From Vibrio aquaticus (lineage in GTDB: Bacteria > Pseudomonadota > Gammaproteobacteria > Enterobacterales > Vibrionaceae): 64,000 bases of DNA. Under the pieces are notes generated by a model. It searched no databases, was not told where the DNA came from, and was given only the letters and a program-made list of their open reading frames with translations. The stretch lies in contig NZ_RXZH01000001.1 of NCBI RefSeq assembly GCF_003970385.1, forward strand, positions 496,001 through 560,000, read 5' to 3'. Positions within the stretch are counted from its first letter, which is position 1, and each line of letters starts with the position of its first letter. Shown here piece by piece: positions 1 through 8,576 of the stretch. The position numbers and the translations under genes were made by a program.

Positions 1-886
1 CTTCAACAGGGAGGTAATGCTTAGGTTCAAGTTTGAACCACTCTGGCAGTACCGTACCGATTGAAATCGAAGACCATGTGCCCGATAAGATACCAATGAA
101 CATGGCGATAGCGAATCCTTGCAGTGCGCTGCCGCCCATGATCCATAACGCTGACACCGTCATCAATGTGGTACCCGACGTCACCATTGTACGAGAGAAG
201 GTTGCAATAACCGATTGGTCATTAATCTCTTCGATTGGCGTCGATTGTTTCGCTAACAACAGCTCTCGGATGCGGTCTGCAATGATGATTGAGTCATTGA
301 GTGAATAACCGAGAATCGCAAGCACGGCAGCAAACACCGTTAGGTTAAATTCCATCTGCGTCGCGGCAAAAAAGCCTAACACTAATACGACATCGTGCAG
401 CAGTGCAACGAGTGAACCACTCGCCAAGCGCCATTCAAATCGGAAACAGAGGTAACCAAGAATGCTCAGCATTGAGATAAGCAATGCAAGACCACCTTGA
501 TCCACTAAGTCTTGACCCACTTGAGAGCCCACCATGCTGTTACTTACCACCTCGATATGATGCGAGATCGGTGACAGAACCTTGGTTAAGTCTACAATCT
601 GTTGACCTTCTGCTGGGATTGGGTAACGAATCAACCAGCGACCTTCTTGATCGGAATGCGTAACATTGGTGAACTCACCTAACGCAGGCTCTAGGGTGTC
701 TACAAGCTGATCATGAGTAACGTTCGCATCAACACTTACTTCTGTCACCATACCTCCAGTAAAATCTAAGCCCATGTTGAGCCCGTTCACACCCAAAGCG
801 ATTAAAGAGATCACCATCAGTGCAACAGAGACAAAGCTCGTTAGGTAACGGATACGGCGAATACGCTGTTTAAAAAATTCAACCAT
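1..886 (-). CDS. secF: SecF, partial at the window's left edge
   Basis: SecF is the inner-membrane partner of SecD; the pair uses an ion gradient to pull translocating proteins out of SecYEG on the periplasmic side. Reading leftward from the ATG at 886-884, the protein shows a first membrane segment near residues 15-35, the SecF signature GLDFTGG just after it, and later the membrane motif SLNDSIIIADRIRE. About 295 codons are present; SecF is normally about 315 residues, so only the last few residues are missing off the left edge. It starts 2 bases after the secD stop, so the two are translated as one operon. Because vemP rather than tgt-yajC lies upstream, I take it as the SecDF2-type paralogue, an inference from context. 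Confidence 0.95.
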   Translation of the reverse strand, partial: MVEFFKQRIRRIRYLTSFVSVALMVISLIALGVNGLNMGLDFTGGMVTEVSVDANVTHDQLVDTLEPALGEFTNVTHSDQEGRWLIRYPIPAEGQQIVDLTKVLSPISHHIEVVSNSMVGSQVGQDLVDQGGLALLISMLSILGYLCFRFEWRLASGSLVALLHDVVLVLGFFAATQMEFNLTVFAAVLAILGYSLNDSIIIADRIRELLLAKQSTPIEEINDQSVIATFSRTMVTSGTTLMTVSALWIMGGSALQGFAIAMFIGILSGTWSSISIGTVLPEWFKLEPKHYLPVE

Positions 887-888
887 GA

Positions 889-2736
889 TTAAACCCTCAC
901 ATCACGACGAGCGTCGCGTCCCCAAACTAAGTTAATGATTGCACGAGACGCGAATACGCCGCTGAACATGCTCGTTAATAGACCCAAACCGAGAGTCAAT
1001 GCGAAGCCCTGAATTGGGCCGTTACCGATTGAATAAAGAACCACTGCGGTGATCATCGTTGTAATGTTGGCATCCAAGATGGTGCTTAGAGCACTGCCAA
1101 AACCTAAATCGATGGATTGCGCGAAGGTTCGCCCTTCCGCTAATTTGTCCTTAATGCGCTCGAAGATAAGCACGTTAGTATCCACCGCCATACCCACGGT
1201 CAGCACCAAACCCGCAATACCCGGTAGTGTCAGTACTGCACCAGGCAGTAGTGCGATGAGGCCAAGTAGGCTCACCATGTTGATCATCAAAGCAACGTTT
1301 GCCACCCAGCCTAAACGGCGGTACCACAGCGCCATGAATGTCAGTGTCATTGCTAAGCCCAGCGCTAGTGCTGCAAAACCGTTTTCAATGTTTTCCGCAC
1401 CGAGCGAAGCACCAATTGTACGTTCTTCAACGATAGTAACAGGCGCAGTTAATGAACCAGCACGAAGCAGTAAGGCTAGGTTCTGCGCATCTTCCATTGA
1501 ACCTGCGCCAGTAATACGGAACTGGCTGCCCAACTGAGATTGAATCGTCGCTACACTGATTACTTTCTCGCTACGCTCTGTTTCACCACGAGCATTGGTT
1601 GTGTATTCGCGATAGACCGTCGCCATCGGTTTGCCAATGTGGTTGCCCGAGAAGTCATTCATGATCTTGCCACCGGCATGATCAAGCGAAATGTTTACTT
1701 CAGAGAACCCCATTTTGTCGATGCCAGCACGGGCGTTGATGATGTGCTCACCCGTCAGTACAGGTCGCTTAGCCAAAGTAACAGGTCGGCCATCATTATC
1801 GTTAAGAATCACATCACCATACGCTTTCTCTTCAGAAGGAGAACGCGCCTCATGGAAAGCCAGTGTTGCTGTTGCACCAATCACGTTTTTCGCTAGAGAT
1901 GGATCTTGAACACCCGGCAGTTCGATACGAATGCTGTGTTCACCTTGGCGCTGTACTAACGCTTCGGTGATCCCTAGCTCTTCGATGCGATCACGCATGA
2001 TCTTAAGGTTTTGCTGCAATGTAACGGTTTGGAATTCAGACTTGCTTTGTGCTGTAGGCTTCACCGCAATGAAGTCAGAATGGCGCTTCACATCCCATGT
2101 TGGGTAGTTTTGTTTTAAGAAGGTTTGCACCGAGCCCAAAGACTGCTCTGTATTGCTCTTAATGTCGAATCCTTCGGTACCCACAGCTGTGATTTGAACA
2201 CCACGGATACGCTCTTGGCGTAAGAAATCACGCACTTCATCAACCAAGCTATTACGTTGGTCTTCAAACGCTTTGTCGATATCAACATTCAGTAGGAATT
2301 GCACACCGCCACGTAGGTCGAGACCTAACTTAATTGGCGAGAAGCCCATTTCGCTCAGCCAAGCAGGAGCGACTGACACATAAGAGAACGTAATGCTGTC
2401 TTCTTTGCCAAGTAGCTTATCGAGCTCTTTTCTTGCTTCAGTCTGCTCATTTTCATCATCAAAGACCAGTGTGGTTTTATCGCCTTTTTGGTCGATCTTG
2501 ATGACATCAATATTGCGCTGTTCGAGGTAGTGGTTCAGCTCTGTCACACTGTTGAGTACGGTTTGATCTCCATCTTGTGACGTTGTCACCTGTATGGACG
2601 GCTTTTCGCCATACCATGTCGGGATTGCGCTTAAGGTAAGCATCACGATAGTGGCGATAAGCACCACATATTTCCACGCCGAATAGCGGTTCATCAGACG
2701 TGCGGATTTCGCCTGTTTGCTAGGTTGTTTTGTCAT
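889..2736 (-). CDS. secD: SecD, protein-export subunit (SecDF2-type)
   Basis: SecD forms the SecDF complex with SecF and drives late protein translocation with the proton or sodium gradient. The 615-residue product has an N-terminal membrane segment (about residues 22-42), a large periplasmic region containing the conserved LGLDLRGGVQFLL stretch (about 135-150), and a C-terminal membrane block with the TVGMAVDTNVLIFERIKDKL motif whose aspartate belongs to the ion path. It is followed after 2 bases by secF and preceded by vemP, with an 85-base spacer able to fold into alternative hairpins. There is no yajC or tgt next to it, unlike the usual secDF locus. In Vibrio alginolyticus the vemP-linked copy is the one induced when sodium or SecDF1 function is low. 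Confidence 0.96.
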   Translation of the reverse strand: MTKQPSKQAKSARLMNRYSAWKYVVLIATIVMLTLSAIPTWYGEKPSIQVTTSQDGDQTVLNSVTELNHYLEQRNIDVIKIDQKGDKTTLVFDDENEQTEARKELDKLLGKEDSITFSYVSVAPAWLSEMGFSPIKLGLDLRGGVQFLLNVDIDKAFEDQRNSLVDEVRDFLRQERIRGVQITAVGTEGFDIKSNTEQSLGSVQTFLKQNYPTWDVKRHSDFIAVKPTAQSKSEFQTVTLQQNLKIMRDRIEELGITEALVQRQGEHSIRIELPGVQDPSLAKNVIGATATLAFHEARSPSEEKAYGDVILNDNDGRPVTLAKRPVLTGEHIINARAGIDKMGFSEVNISLDHAGGKIMNDFSGNHIGKPMATVYREYTTNARGETERSEKVISVATIQSQLGSQFRITGAGSMEDAQNLALLLRAGSLTAPVTIVEERTIGASLGAENIENGFAALALGLAMTLTFMALWYRRLGWVANVALMINMVSLLGLIALLPGAVLTLPGIAGLVLTVGMAVDTNVLIFERIKDKLAEGRTFAQSIDLGFGSALSTILDANITTMITAVVLYSIGNGPIQGFALTLGLGLLTSMFSGVFASRAIINLVWGRDARRDVRV

Positions 2737-2821
2737 AATCTATCTTAACTTTGCTATGCGCAGAGAGTCCGCGCTTAGTATTTAACGTTTGAAGAGTACT
2801 CTCTCTTCGCTTGGGTTAAAT
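2737..2821 (-). promoter_or_regulatory. vemP-secD spacer with competing hairpins
   Basis: On the transcript strand this spacer holds a hairpin with 6-bp arms GAAGAG/CTCTTC (2791-2808), directly after the vemP stop, and a GCGC/GCGC hairpin (2758-2774) nearer secD. AGAGAGT at 2798-2804 on the transcript can instead pair with ACTCTCT at 2762-2768, so the folds are partly exclusive. The secD start has only a weak ribosome site. This fits the described Vibrio mechanism, where a ribosome stalled in vemP opens a structure that otherwise hides the secD start. The exact fold is my hand pairing, not computed. Confidence 0.6.
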
Positions 2822-3298
2822 TCAGATCGCTAAGAAGTGACTATTGAGTGCAACATAGAGTGCGTTCGACTCTTTCCACCCCGATACACGGTGAATGGAA
2901 CGATGAGTGGCAACGCGTTGCATTGAAGTGAAGACCGGCTGTTTGTATAACCGATAGAGAGGAGTAACCGCAGGCTCAAAGCCTACAGGTTCAAAATCAG
3001 ATTGAGGATCGGTATCGTCTAAACCTCGGGTCAGCGTAGACCAACGGTTCGCATGAATAATCGCAAGCCAATCATGAGAGATATCCGATTGGCTGACAGG
3101 TTCAGAGTTCGAGCTATTACGAACCTCATCAAACAGCGCTTGAAAGTCACGCTGCGAAGTCGGAGCAAGGTTCGCTCCTCGATAGCTTAAGCGGGCCGAC
3201 GCTTCATTTTCAGCTTGTAACAGATAGGCAAAAGCCTGCGTTGGTAAAACCATCGCAAGCAAAATCAGCCAGAAATATGATACAAGTCTTTGAAACAT
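2822..3298 (-). CDS. vemP: VemP, secretion monitor / arrest peptide
   Basis: VemP is a secreted regulatory protein whose own synthesis stalls unless the Sec machinery pulls on it; the stall raises translation of the downstream secDF. Starting at the ATG at 3298 gives 158 residues beginning with a signal peptide (MFQRLVSYFWLILLAM, cleavage probably after AFA), matching the about 159 residues of the V. alginolyticus protein. Near the C-terminus is HRVSGWKESNALYVALN (residues 136-152), which I recognise as the VemP arrest region. An ORF start 54 bases upstream would add residues before the signal peptide and is unlikely. The tail after YVALN is SHFLAI, with no glutamine; the characterised protein stalls at a glutamine near its end, as I recall, so stalling here may differ in detail. 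Confidence 0.88.
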   Translation of the reverse strand: MFQRLVSYFWLILLAMVLPTQAFAYLLQAENEASARLSYRGANLAPTSQRDFQALFDEVRNSSNSEPVSQSDISHDWLAIIHANRWSTLTRGLDDTDPQSDFEPVGFEPAVTPLYRLYKQPVFTSMQRVATHRSIHRVSGWKESNALYVALNSHFLAI

Positions 3299-3397
3299 CG
3301 GCGAGCCAAATAATATAGGACACCCTGATATTAAATCTAACCTCAGGGTCAAACAACTAAAATAATCTAAAAGCTAATATTTCAGTTTTAGAGTGTG

Positions 3398-4072
3398 TTA
3401 GCGGTAGAACGTCTTACCGGTGTGCACATCCAAATAGATCTTATTGGCTTGTTTTAAGCCACCACAGTAAACAAAATACGCTTCTTGCTCATTAAACGTG
3501 ACAGAACGAATCCAGCCCTGAGTCTCTTCAAAATCTTCAGGTGTGCATGTCCCATCTTTGAGTAATGAATCGGTCGTTTTGATGAAAACATCGAAGTATT
3601 GTTTGAAGTCATCAGAGTTTTCTATGTAATGGCTGATTGTCTCGATGCGTTCTTCATTGGTAATCGTCGGAGCAACTTCAAGTAGCGCTTCCATCGGTAC
3701 CCATTCAGCCACTTCAGGACCACCATCTTCATAGACGTAATAAGGAGAAATCCTCCCCCATCCCTCACGCTTTTCAAGAATATGCAGTTTGTCGCCACGG
3801 TAGACCACGCTTTCGACAAACGCATCGAACTTGGGCATTTCTCGAACCCCCAACTTAGGTGGACTCACATAGTAATCGGTGACTGGCGCTTTAGGTGGCG
3901 CTTCTTCTTCCTCTTCGACAATATCTAAAGGTGTAATTGGCGCTTCTTGACTCTTTTCTAATGCTTCTTGCGCTAGCGCATCTTGCTGAGGCTTATAATA
4001 GAAAATGTAATAGCCACCAGCAGCGCAGCCTATTCCGACAAGTAGCAAGACGACCATTATTAGCTTTTTCAT
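3398..4072 (-). CDS. Membrane-anchored SH3-like domain protein
   Basis: Product of 224 residues with one N-terminal membrane anchor (about residues 4-26), then a charged and proline-rich linker with a run of five glutamates (EEEEEAPPKAP, about 54-64), then an SH3b-like segment (about 70-130) with the pattern VVYRGDKLHILEKREGWGRI typical of bacterial SH3 repeats, and a C-terminal region with two cysteines (CTPEDFEE and VYCGG). Orientation should put the SH3-like part in the periplasm. I do not recognise a named family. It is divergent from the small secreted protein at 4128, with only 55 bases between start codons, so the two promoters overlap. Role unknown; a cell-wall or protein-binding role is a guess from the SH3 fold. 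Confidence 0.75.
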   Translation of the reverse strand: MKKLIMVVLLLVGIGCAAGGYYIFYYKPQQDALAQEALEKSQEAPITPLDIVEEEEEAPPKAPVTDYYVSPPKLGVREMPKFDAFVESVVYRGDKLHILEKREGWGRISPYYVYEDGGPEVAEWVPMEALLEVAPTITNEERIETISHYIENSDDFKQYFDVFIKTTDSLLKDGTCTPEDFEETQGWIRSVTFNEQEAYFVYCGGLKQANKIYLDVHTGKTFYR

Positions 4073-4127
4073 ATTCCTTCGAATTTTTTCCTATAATTAT
4101 CGAATCAAGACCACGGCATCCATAGTT

Positions 4128-4691
4128 ATGATATGGCATTACTTTACTACTATAGCGGCAGCAGTGCTGATCACTTTACCTTTTCAGCTCACCGCTTCAC
4201 ATTGCAATGAAAAAAGCTGGAATAATCTCCTTAACATTCAGTTAGACATTGATGAAAGCTATAACTTTCATGCTTCCCGGTTTAACCATTTCCTTACGCA
4301 ACACAAAGACCGACCGTTTCTTTTTCAAGAGTTTTCAGCCGAAGAACTCACACAACTGTGGGCCAATAAAGATCCAATATATCAAACACGAATGCAGGAG
4401 CAACTGCACGCCTCACTCACCGTCATTGGACTCATTGAACAAGAACGCAAAAACCTGGCCCCACTGATCCAGCGTATCGCAAACCAACAGCAAGACTGGA
4501 TTGATATTAGCCAGCACTGCCAAAACAGTGCCAGCACCATCAATATGGTCACCGGCCTAAACTACTCTCAGCTTAACCAAGCGTTAATTAAAGACACCAC
4601 GCTCTTAATCAAGCAGTTAGATATACTCAAGCGTCACTATGTCAGCGAATTGGACGCGCTTGAACAGTCCCGCCCGAAACCTTCTGATTGA
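4128..4691 (+). CDS. Hypothetical secreted protein
   Basis: A 187-residue product with an N-terminal signal peptide (hydrophobic about residues 4-18, likely cleaved near LTAS/HCN). The mature part contains two cysteines (HCNEKSW and SQHCQNS) that could form a disulphide in the periplasm, and long amphipathic stretches rich in Gln, Leu and Glu that suggest an all-helical fold. I do not recognise the family. Its start codon at 4128 lies 55 bases from that of the divergent SH3-like membrane protein, so the two may be co-regulated. It is followed by 207 bases of AT-rich DNA before the next gene on the same strand. Confidence 0.7.
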   Translation: MIWHYFTTIAAAVLITLPFQLTASHCNEKSWNNLLNIQLDIDESYNFHASRFNHFLTQHKDRPFLFQEFSAEELTQLWANKDPIYQTRMQEQLHASLTVIGLIEQERKNLAPLIQRIANQQQDWIDISQHCQNSASTINMVTGLNYSQLNQALIKDTTLLIKQLDILKRHYVSELDALEQSRPKPSD

Positions 4692-4822
4692 ACACATAAA
4701 TAGACCTGCATCACACTTTGGTTCAAACATCGGTTTAGAGTAAATTCATATAAAGATCACTCTTAATATATGATTTTAAGACATTTTCTTATTTAACAAA
4801 GTGTTACTAACTCAACAAGTTT

Positions 4823-4863
4823 GATATTAATTATCATTTGCATTGATTATGAGAATCATTACT
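4823..4863 (+). promoter_or_regulatory. Two tandem Fur-box-like sites
   Basis: GATTATGAGAATCATTACT (4845-4863) matches the 19-base Fur consensus at 15 positions by my count, and GATATTAATTATCATTTGC (4823-4841) at about 14. They lie 36-76 bases before the GTG start of the GGDEF-EAL gene, where Fur would block a promoter. The surrounding DNA is AT-rich, which raises the chance of coincidence, but two adjacent matches ending just before the gene are unusual. Confidence 0.55.
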
Positions 4864-4898
4864 ATTTAATTACTTTATTCAAACATAGCTCATGATCA

Positions 4899-7229
4899 GT
4901 GAAACTCGCCCTATCTTGTAAGCACATTATTCCAATTTGGTTTATCGGCCTTGTATTGATGGTCGCTAGTTTTATCACGGTCCACAGCTACGAGACTCAG
5001 AAACTCTCGCGTCAACTAGACAATCAACTCAACCACCGCATTCAGACCCTCTCTCAGTCTTTGGCTTCCATCGAAACACTGCTTTACTCCACCCGTTCTT
5101 ATCTCACTAACAGTGGCACTATTTCACCAACTAGCTTTGAAGCCTTTTTCACTGACCTCAATAATGGCCAGAGCATCGCCTACCCTATTATGTGGGCTCC
5201 GGTTATTCCTATTGCAGAGCTAGGTAAGTTTGAACGACAGGCTAGAAAGCAGGGATTTCTAGGTTATATGGTCTATCCACGAGTCACGGGCAAAGAAGAA
5301 AGCGCATGGTTCTTGAATGAGTCGGTTCTCCCTATTTTCCACATCTCTTCAACATTCGAAGGCGCAGATTATCTAGGCCTTCGTTTAGACAGTGACCAAG
5401 AAATAGTCACTGCCATGTCTAGAGCCATCAGTAGCGACCGTTTCGGTGTGGTGGGTTATATAAATGAAGGCCAGCAAGCAACCAAACTGTTACTGCCTAA
5501 ATTTTCAAATGGCGGAGAGCTTCAAGGGTTCATCGTGACCGATATCGTATTACATGAGCTGCTCGGTGAAATTTGGCAGCAAGAAGTTAACTCTCTTCAC
5601 AGTGATATCTCGGTTCATATAGAACCTGACAGCCGCTTGATCTTCGCCTCCCACCTCAACACCGAACTCGAAAATGATGGCTTACTGACTCGAATTGTTT
5701 CGGCGAGCCGAACCGTTCGAGTGCCTTTGTTTAACGCCGAATGGACGTTGTCTGTCTCGATGTTAGATCGCTCTGGAAGTACTTTGATGTATGGCTTTGC
5801 GTCGTCGTTTTTGATCTTACTTTTAACCCTTTCAGCCACCCTTGCCGCTAATTTTTATGCCACTCGCCTCAAGGTATCTGATCAAGTGATTGAAGAGAAG
5901 ACTCGTTCATTAGCCATACAAGCGATTAAAGATAACCTGACTCAGTTACGTAATCGAACCGCCCTTAGTAATGAAGTCGACAAACAGCTAGCGCGCTTAG
6001 CTGAAGGAAGTAGCCGTGGCTTCTCGATTTTGTTTATCGACTTAGATCGCTTTAAGGTCATCAACGATTCCATGGGGCATTTACACGGAGATAAACTTCT
6101 TCAGCAGGTGGCTAAACGCCTAGTGAAACATTGCCGAAATCACGACATGAGTTTTCGGTTTGGAGGTGATGAATTTGTGATTTGTTTGCCCGAGCTCACC
6201 TCTACATCTGCGCTAACTCATATCTGTCAACGCTATTCAAGTGTGTTAAGTCAGCCTTATATTATTGAGGGACAAGCGTGCCACGTCGGGGCGAGTATTG
6301 GCATATCAGTCGTGACTGACCCTAGCCAGACATTAGCTAGTATTCTGCGTGAAGCCGACACCGCGATGTACAAAGCGAAAAGCTCAACCCATGACAAAGT
6401 TGTCTTTTTCCACGATCAAATGTTCAACCAAGCCAAAAAGCGTTTTCAGTTGGAACAAGAATTAACCAATGCCCTTGACCTAAAACAGTTATCTTTAGTT
6501 TACCAACCTATCTATGCCATAGAGAGCGACAGAGTGGTTGGCTTTGAATCACTGCTTCGTTGGAATCACCCCACTCTGAGATCCATTTCCCCACAAGACT
6601 TTATCCCCATCGCTGAAGAGACTGGCCTTATCATCAAGATTGGCGATTGGGTTGCTCATGAATGCTTCAAAACACTCGTTAGACTGCAAAAGTTGTATCC
6701 AGAACATCATGTCCCTAGGGTCAATATTAATGTCTCTGCCAAGCAGTTTGAGTCTGAGCATATCTATCATACTCTTGCTCATCTTCTTGAAGAATGCTCT
6801 GTGCCTGCACACTTGATCGGCATTGAAATTACCGAGTCTATGCTGCTAGCGGATGAATGCAGTGCCCACCAGTTACAACGCATCAAAGATCTCGGTGTTG
6901 TCTTATACTTGGATGATTTTGGCACTGGCTATTCATCTCTATCCATCCTCAATGACTACCCAGTTGACGTAATCAAGGTCGATCGCAGTTTCGTCAGCCG
7001 TATAGCGATGGGACAAAGTAATGCAGACAGCTTGTGCCAAGCCATTATTAATATGGCACACATCATTGATCTAGAGGTCGTGGCCGAAGGCGTTGAAACA
7101 CAAGAACAACTTGCAGTACTTAGCCAACATAAATGCAACTACATCCAAGGTTATTTGAAGTCGAAGCCCGTGTCGGCCTGCCAACTTGGTGCAATCTTAG
7201 ACACACAGAAAGCGAAAATCAGCGCCTAA
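4899..7229 (+). CDS. CHASE-type sensor GGDEF-EAL protein
   Basis: An inner-membrane protein of 776 residues that makes and/or degrades cyclic-di-GMP. Order: membrane segment (about 10-30), periplasmic CHASE-like sensor (about 40-290), membrane segment (about 297-322), GGDEF domain and EAL domain. The GGDEF signature is intact (RFGGDEF, about 420-426) and is preceded by RNHD at the inhibitory-site spacing, so product inhibition is plausible. The EAL signature reads ESL (about 549), a tolerated variant, and the metal-binding DDFGTGYSSL (about 671) is complete. Both activities are therefore possible. Translation is assigned to GTG at 4899 because no in-frame ATG lies upstream; its ribosome site is weak. 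Two Fur-like boxes sit just upstream, suggesting iron control. Confidence 0.93.
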   Translation: MKLALSCKHIIPIWFIGLVLMVASFITVHSYETQKLSRQLDNQLNHRIQTLSQSLASIETLLYSTRSYLTNSGTISPTSFEAFFTDLNNGQSIAYPIMWAPVIPIAELGKFERQARKQGFLGYMVYPRVTGKEESAWFLNESVLPIFHISSTFEGADYLGLRLDSDQEIVTAMSRAISSDRFGVVGYINEGQQATKLLLPKFSNGGELQGFIVTDIVLHELLGEIWQQEVNSLHSDISVHIEPDSRLIFASHLNTELENDGLLTRIVSASRTVRVPLFNAEWTLSVSMLDRSGSTLMYGFASSFLILLLTLSATLAANFYATRLKVSDQVIEEKTRSLAIQAIKDNLTQLRNRTALSNEVDKQLARLAEGSSRGFSILFIDLDRFKVINDSMGHLHGDKLLQQVAKRLVKHCRNHDMSFRFGGDEFVICLPELTSTSALTHICQRYSSVLSQPYIIEGQACHVGASIGISVVTDPSQTLASILREADTAMYKAKSSTHDKVVFFHDQMFNQAKKRFQLEQELTNALDLKQLSLVYQPIYAIESDRVVGFESLLRWNHPTLRSISPQDFIPIAEETGLIIKIGDWVAHECFKTLVRLQKLYPEHHVPRVNINVSAKQFESEHIYHTLAHLLEECSVPAHLIGIEITESMLLADECSAHQLQRIKDLGVVLYLDDFGTGYSSLSILNDYPVDVIKVDRSFVSRIAMGQSNADSLCQAIINMAHIIDLEVVAEGVETQEQLAVLSQHKCNYIQGYLKSKPVSACQLGAILDTQKAKISA

Positions 7230-7239
7230 TATTTGTAGG

Positions 7240-7569
7240 TTAATTGAACTGATCACACTTCGCAGCACAGATGAAGTCGTTTTGGTGTAAGCCTTTAATA
7301 GAATGACTCCACCATGTCACGGTCACTTTGCCCCACTCTAATAATATCGAAGGGTGGTGAAACTCTTCTTCTGCCAATTCAGAAACTTGATTAGCAAAGG
7401 CCCAAGCCAACTTGTAGTTTTTGAACGTGTAGACTTTCTCTAACTGCCACACACCGTCACGCTCTAGCATGGTCCATTCACTCAATTCAGTGAACAGTAA
7501 TCTACGCTCTTCTTCACCTAACGCTACAGCACTGCTTGAACAAGCCTCACAACGTAATTCATTCAACAT
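7240..7569 (-). CDS. phhB: Pterin-4a-carbinolamine dehydratase
   Basis: PhhB dehydrates the 4a-hydroxy-tetrahydropterin produced by phenylalanine hydroxylase so that the cofactor can be recycled. The 109-residue product has the family's usual length and its active-site pattern: the segment [22 protein letters not shown] (shown in part) contains the paired histidines and downstream WWSH, followed by [14 protein letters not shown]. An N-terminal CEAC pair (residues 8-11) is common in proteobacterial members. The gene overlaps the 3' end of phhA by 11 bases, so the two are translationally coupled and supply one cytoplasmic pathway. Confidence 0.94.
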   Translation of the reverse strand: MLNELRCEACSSSAVALGEEERRLLFTELSEWTMLERDGVWQLEKVYTFKNYKLAWAFANQVSELAEEEFHHPSILLEWGKVTVTWWSHSIKGLHQNDFICAAKCDQFN

Positions 7570-8353
7570 TTGTCACTTCCTTTGGTTCAAATAATGGGGG
7601 TAATAGTCCGGCTTGCATTGCCTGTCTAACATGAAACATCAAATCCATTTTACTCAGTCGATAAAGCTGCTTGATGTCGCTTAAGATAAAGTATTCCGGT
7701 TGCATAATATCGATGCGATAAGGGGTTCTTAGCACGGTATGAACATCAAACTCTAACCGCTGTGGTGCGGAGTCATCGAGTGCGTAGAGTGTCTCTCCTG
7801 GTGAAGATAAAATTCCGCCTCCATAGATCTTGGTTTCTTCGCCTTCTTTCACTAAACCAAATTCAACTGTAAACCAATAAAGACGGGCGAGATAGGTTCG
7901 CTCTTTGTCACTGGCTTGCTTCCCTAACTGCCCATAAGTGTGAGTAAATTCGGCAAACTCTGGATTGGTCAGCATCGCGCAGTGACCAAAAATCTCATGG
8001 AAAAAGTCCGGCTCTTGTAGGTAATCAAACTCTTCTTTGGTGCGTAAAAAGGTGGCGACTGGGAACTTCTTCTCAGCCAAAAGGCCAAAAAATCGGTCGA
8101 AGTTAATCAAGGCTGGAACCGGCTCGACTTGCCAGCCTGTGGCACCTTTCAAAACACGATTAATATCAACCAGTTGTGGCGCCTTATCAGTTGGCAAGTT
8201 AAGTAAACGCAGCCCTGCCAAGTACTCTTTACAGGCTCGCTGTTCAACCAACTTCTGTTGACGGATGATTAACTCGTGCCAAACTTGGTTGTCTTCATCA
8301 CTCCAATCGACTATTCCATGTTCATTGACTGCTCGTGAATGGTACTGTGTCAT
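7559..8353 (-). CDS. phhA: Phenylalanine-4-hydroxylase
   Basis: PhhA uses iron, oxygen and tetrahydropterin to turn phenylalanine into tyrosine, the entry to tyrosine catabolism. The 264-residue monomeric bacterial form shows the iron-ligand motif [11 protein letters not shown] (two His) and the third ligand Glu in [20 protein letters not shown] and [11 protein letters not shown] follow in the normal order. An ORF start at 8413 exists, but the ATG at 8353 has a GAGG ribosome site about 8 bases upstream and begins with the usual short N-terminus MTQYHSRAV, so I use it. It overlaps phhB. A TyrR-like box lies about 93 bases upstream, in the region shared with the divergent acetoacetyl-CoA synthetase gene. 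Confidence 0.96.
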   Translation of the reverse strand: MTQYHSRAVNEHGIVDWSDEDNQVWHELIIRQQKLVEQRACKEYLAGLRLLNLPTDKAPQLVDINRVLKGATGWQVEPVPALINFDRFFGLLAEKKFPVATFLRTKEEFDYLQEPDFFHEIFGHCAMLTNPEFAEFTHTYGQLGKQASDKERTYLARLYWFTVEFGLVKEGEETKIYGGGILSSPGETLYALDDSAPQRLEFDVHTVLRTPYRIDIMQPEYFILSDIKQLYRLSKMDLMFHVRQAMQAGLLPPLFEPKEVTNVE

Positions 8354-8445
8354 ACAAAACCTCATTAACAATTCCTTTACATAAAGCCTATCGCCATGAA
8401 GCATTGGTGACAATTGAACCTAGATACTCTCTAAGCTCGCACTCC

Positions 8446-8463
8446 TGTAACAAATATTTTACA
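8446..8463. promoter_or_regulatory. TyrR-box-like palindrome
   Basis: TGTAAC-N6-TTTACA matches the TyrR box TGTAAA-N6-TTTACA with one change. It lies between divergent phhA (start 8353) and acetoacetyl-CoA synthetase (start 8577). TyrR/PhhR-type regulators control phenylalanine hydroxylase genes in gamma-proteobacteria, so position and sequence agree. Binding is not shown. Confidence 0.6.
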
Positions 8464-8576
8464 ATTTCCATTTTTTACTTAATTTTCAGTTATCTGAGGA
8501 TGAGGTGAATGTTTGACTTTGTTTAATATTTCATCAAAGCTTAATCAAGTTCAGGAGTACTTCAGACGAGGATGTC

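Noticed and set aside
1049..1537. Rightward ORF of 162 codons opposite secD
   Set aside because: It is an opposite-strand shadow of the conserved secD reading frame, with biased Ser/Thr/Ile composition and no ribosome site.
889..2736. Housekeeping secDF (SecDF1)
   Set aside because: No tgt or yajC upstream; vemP is there instead.
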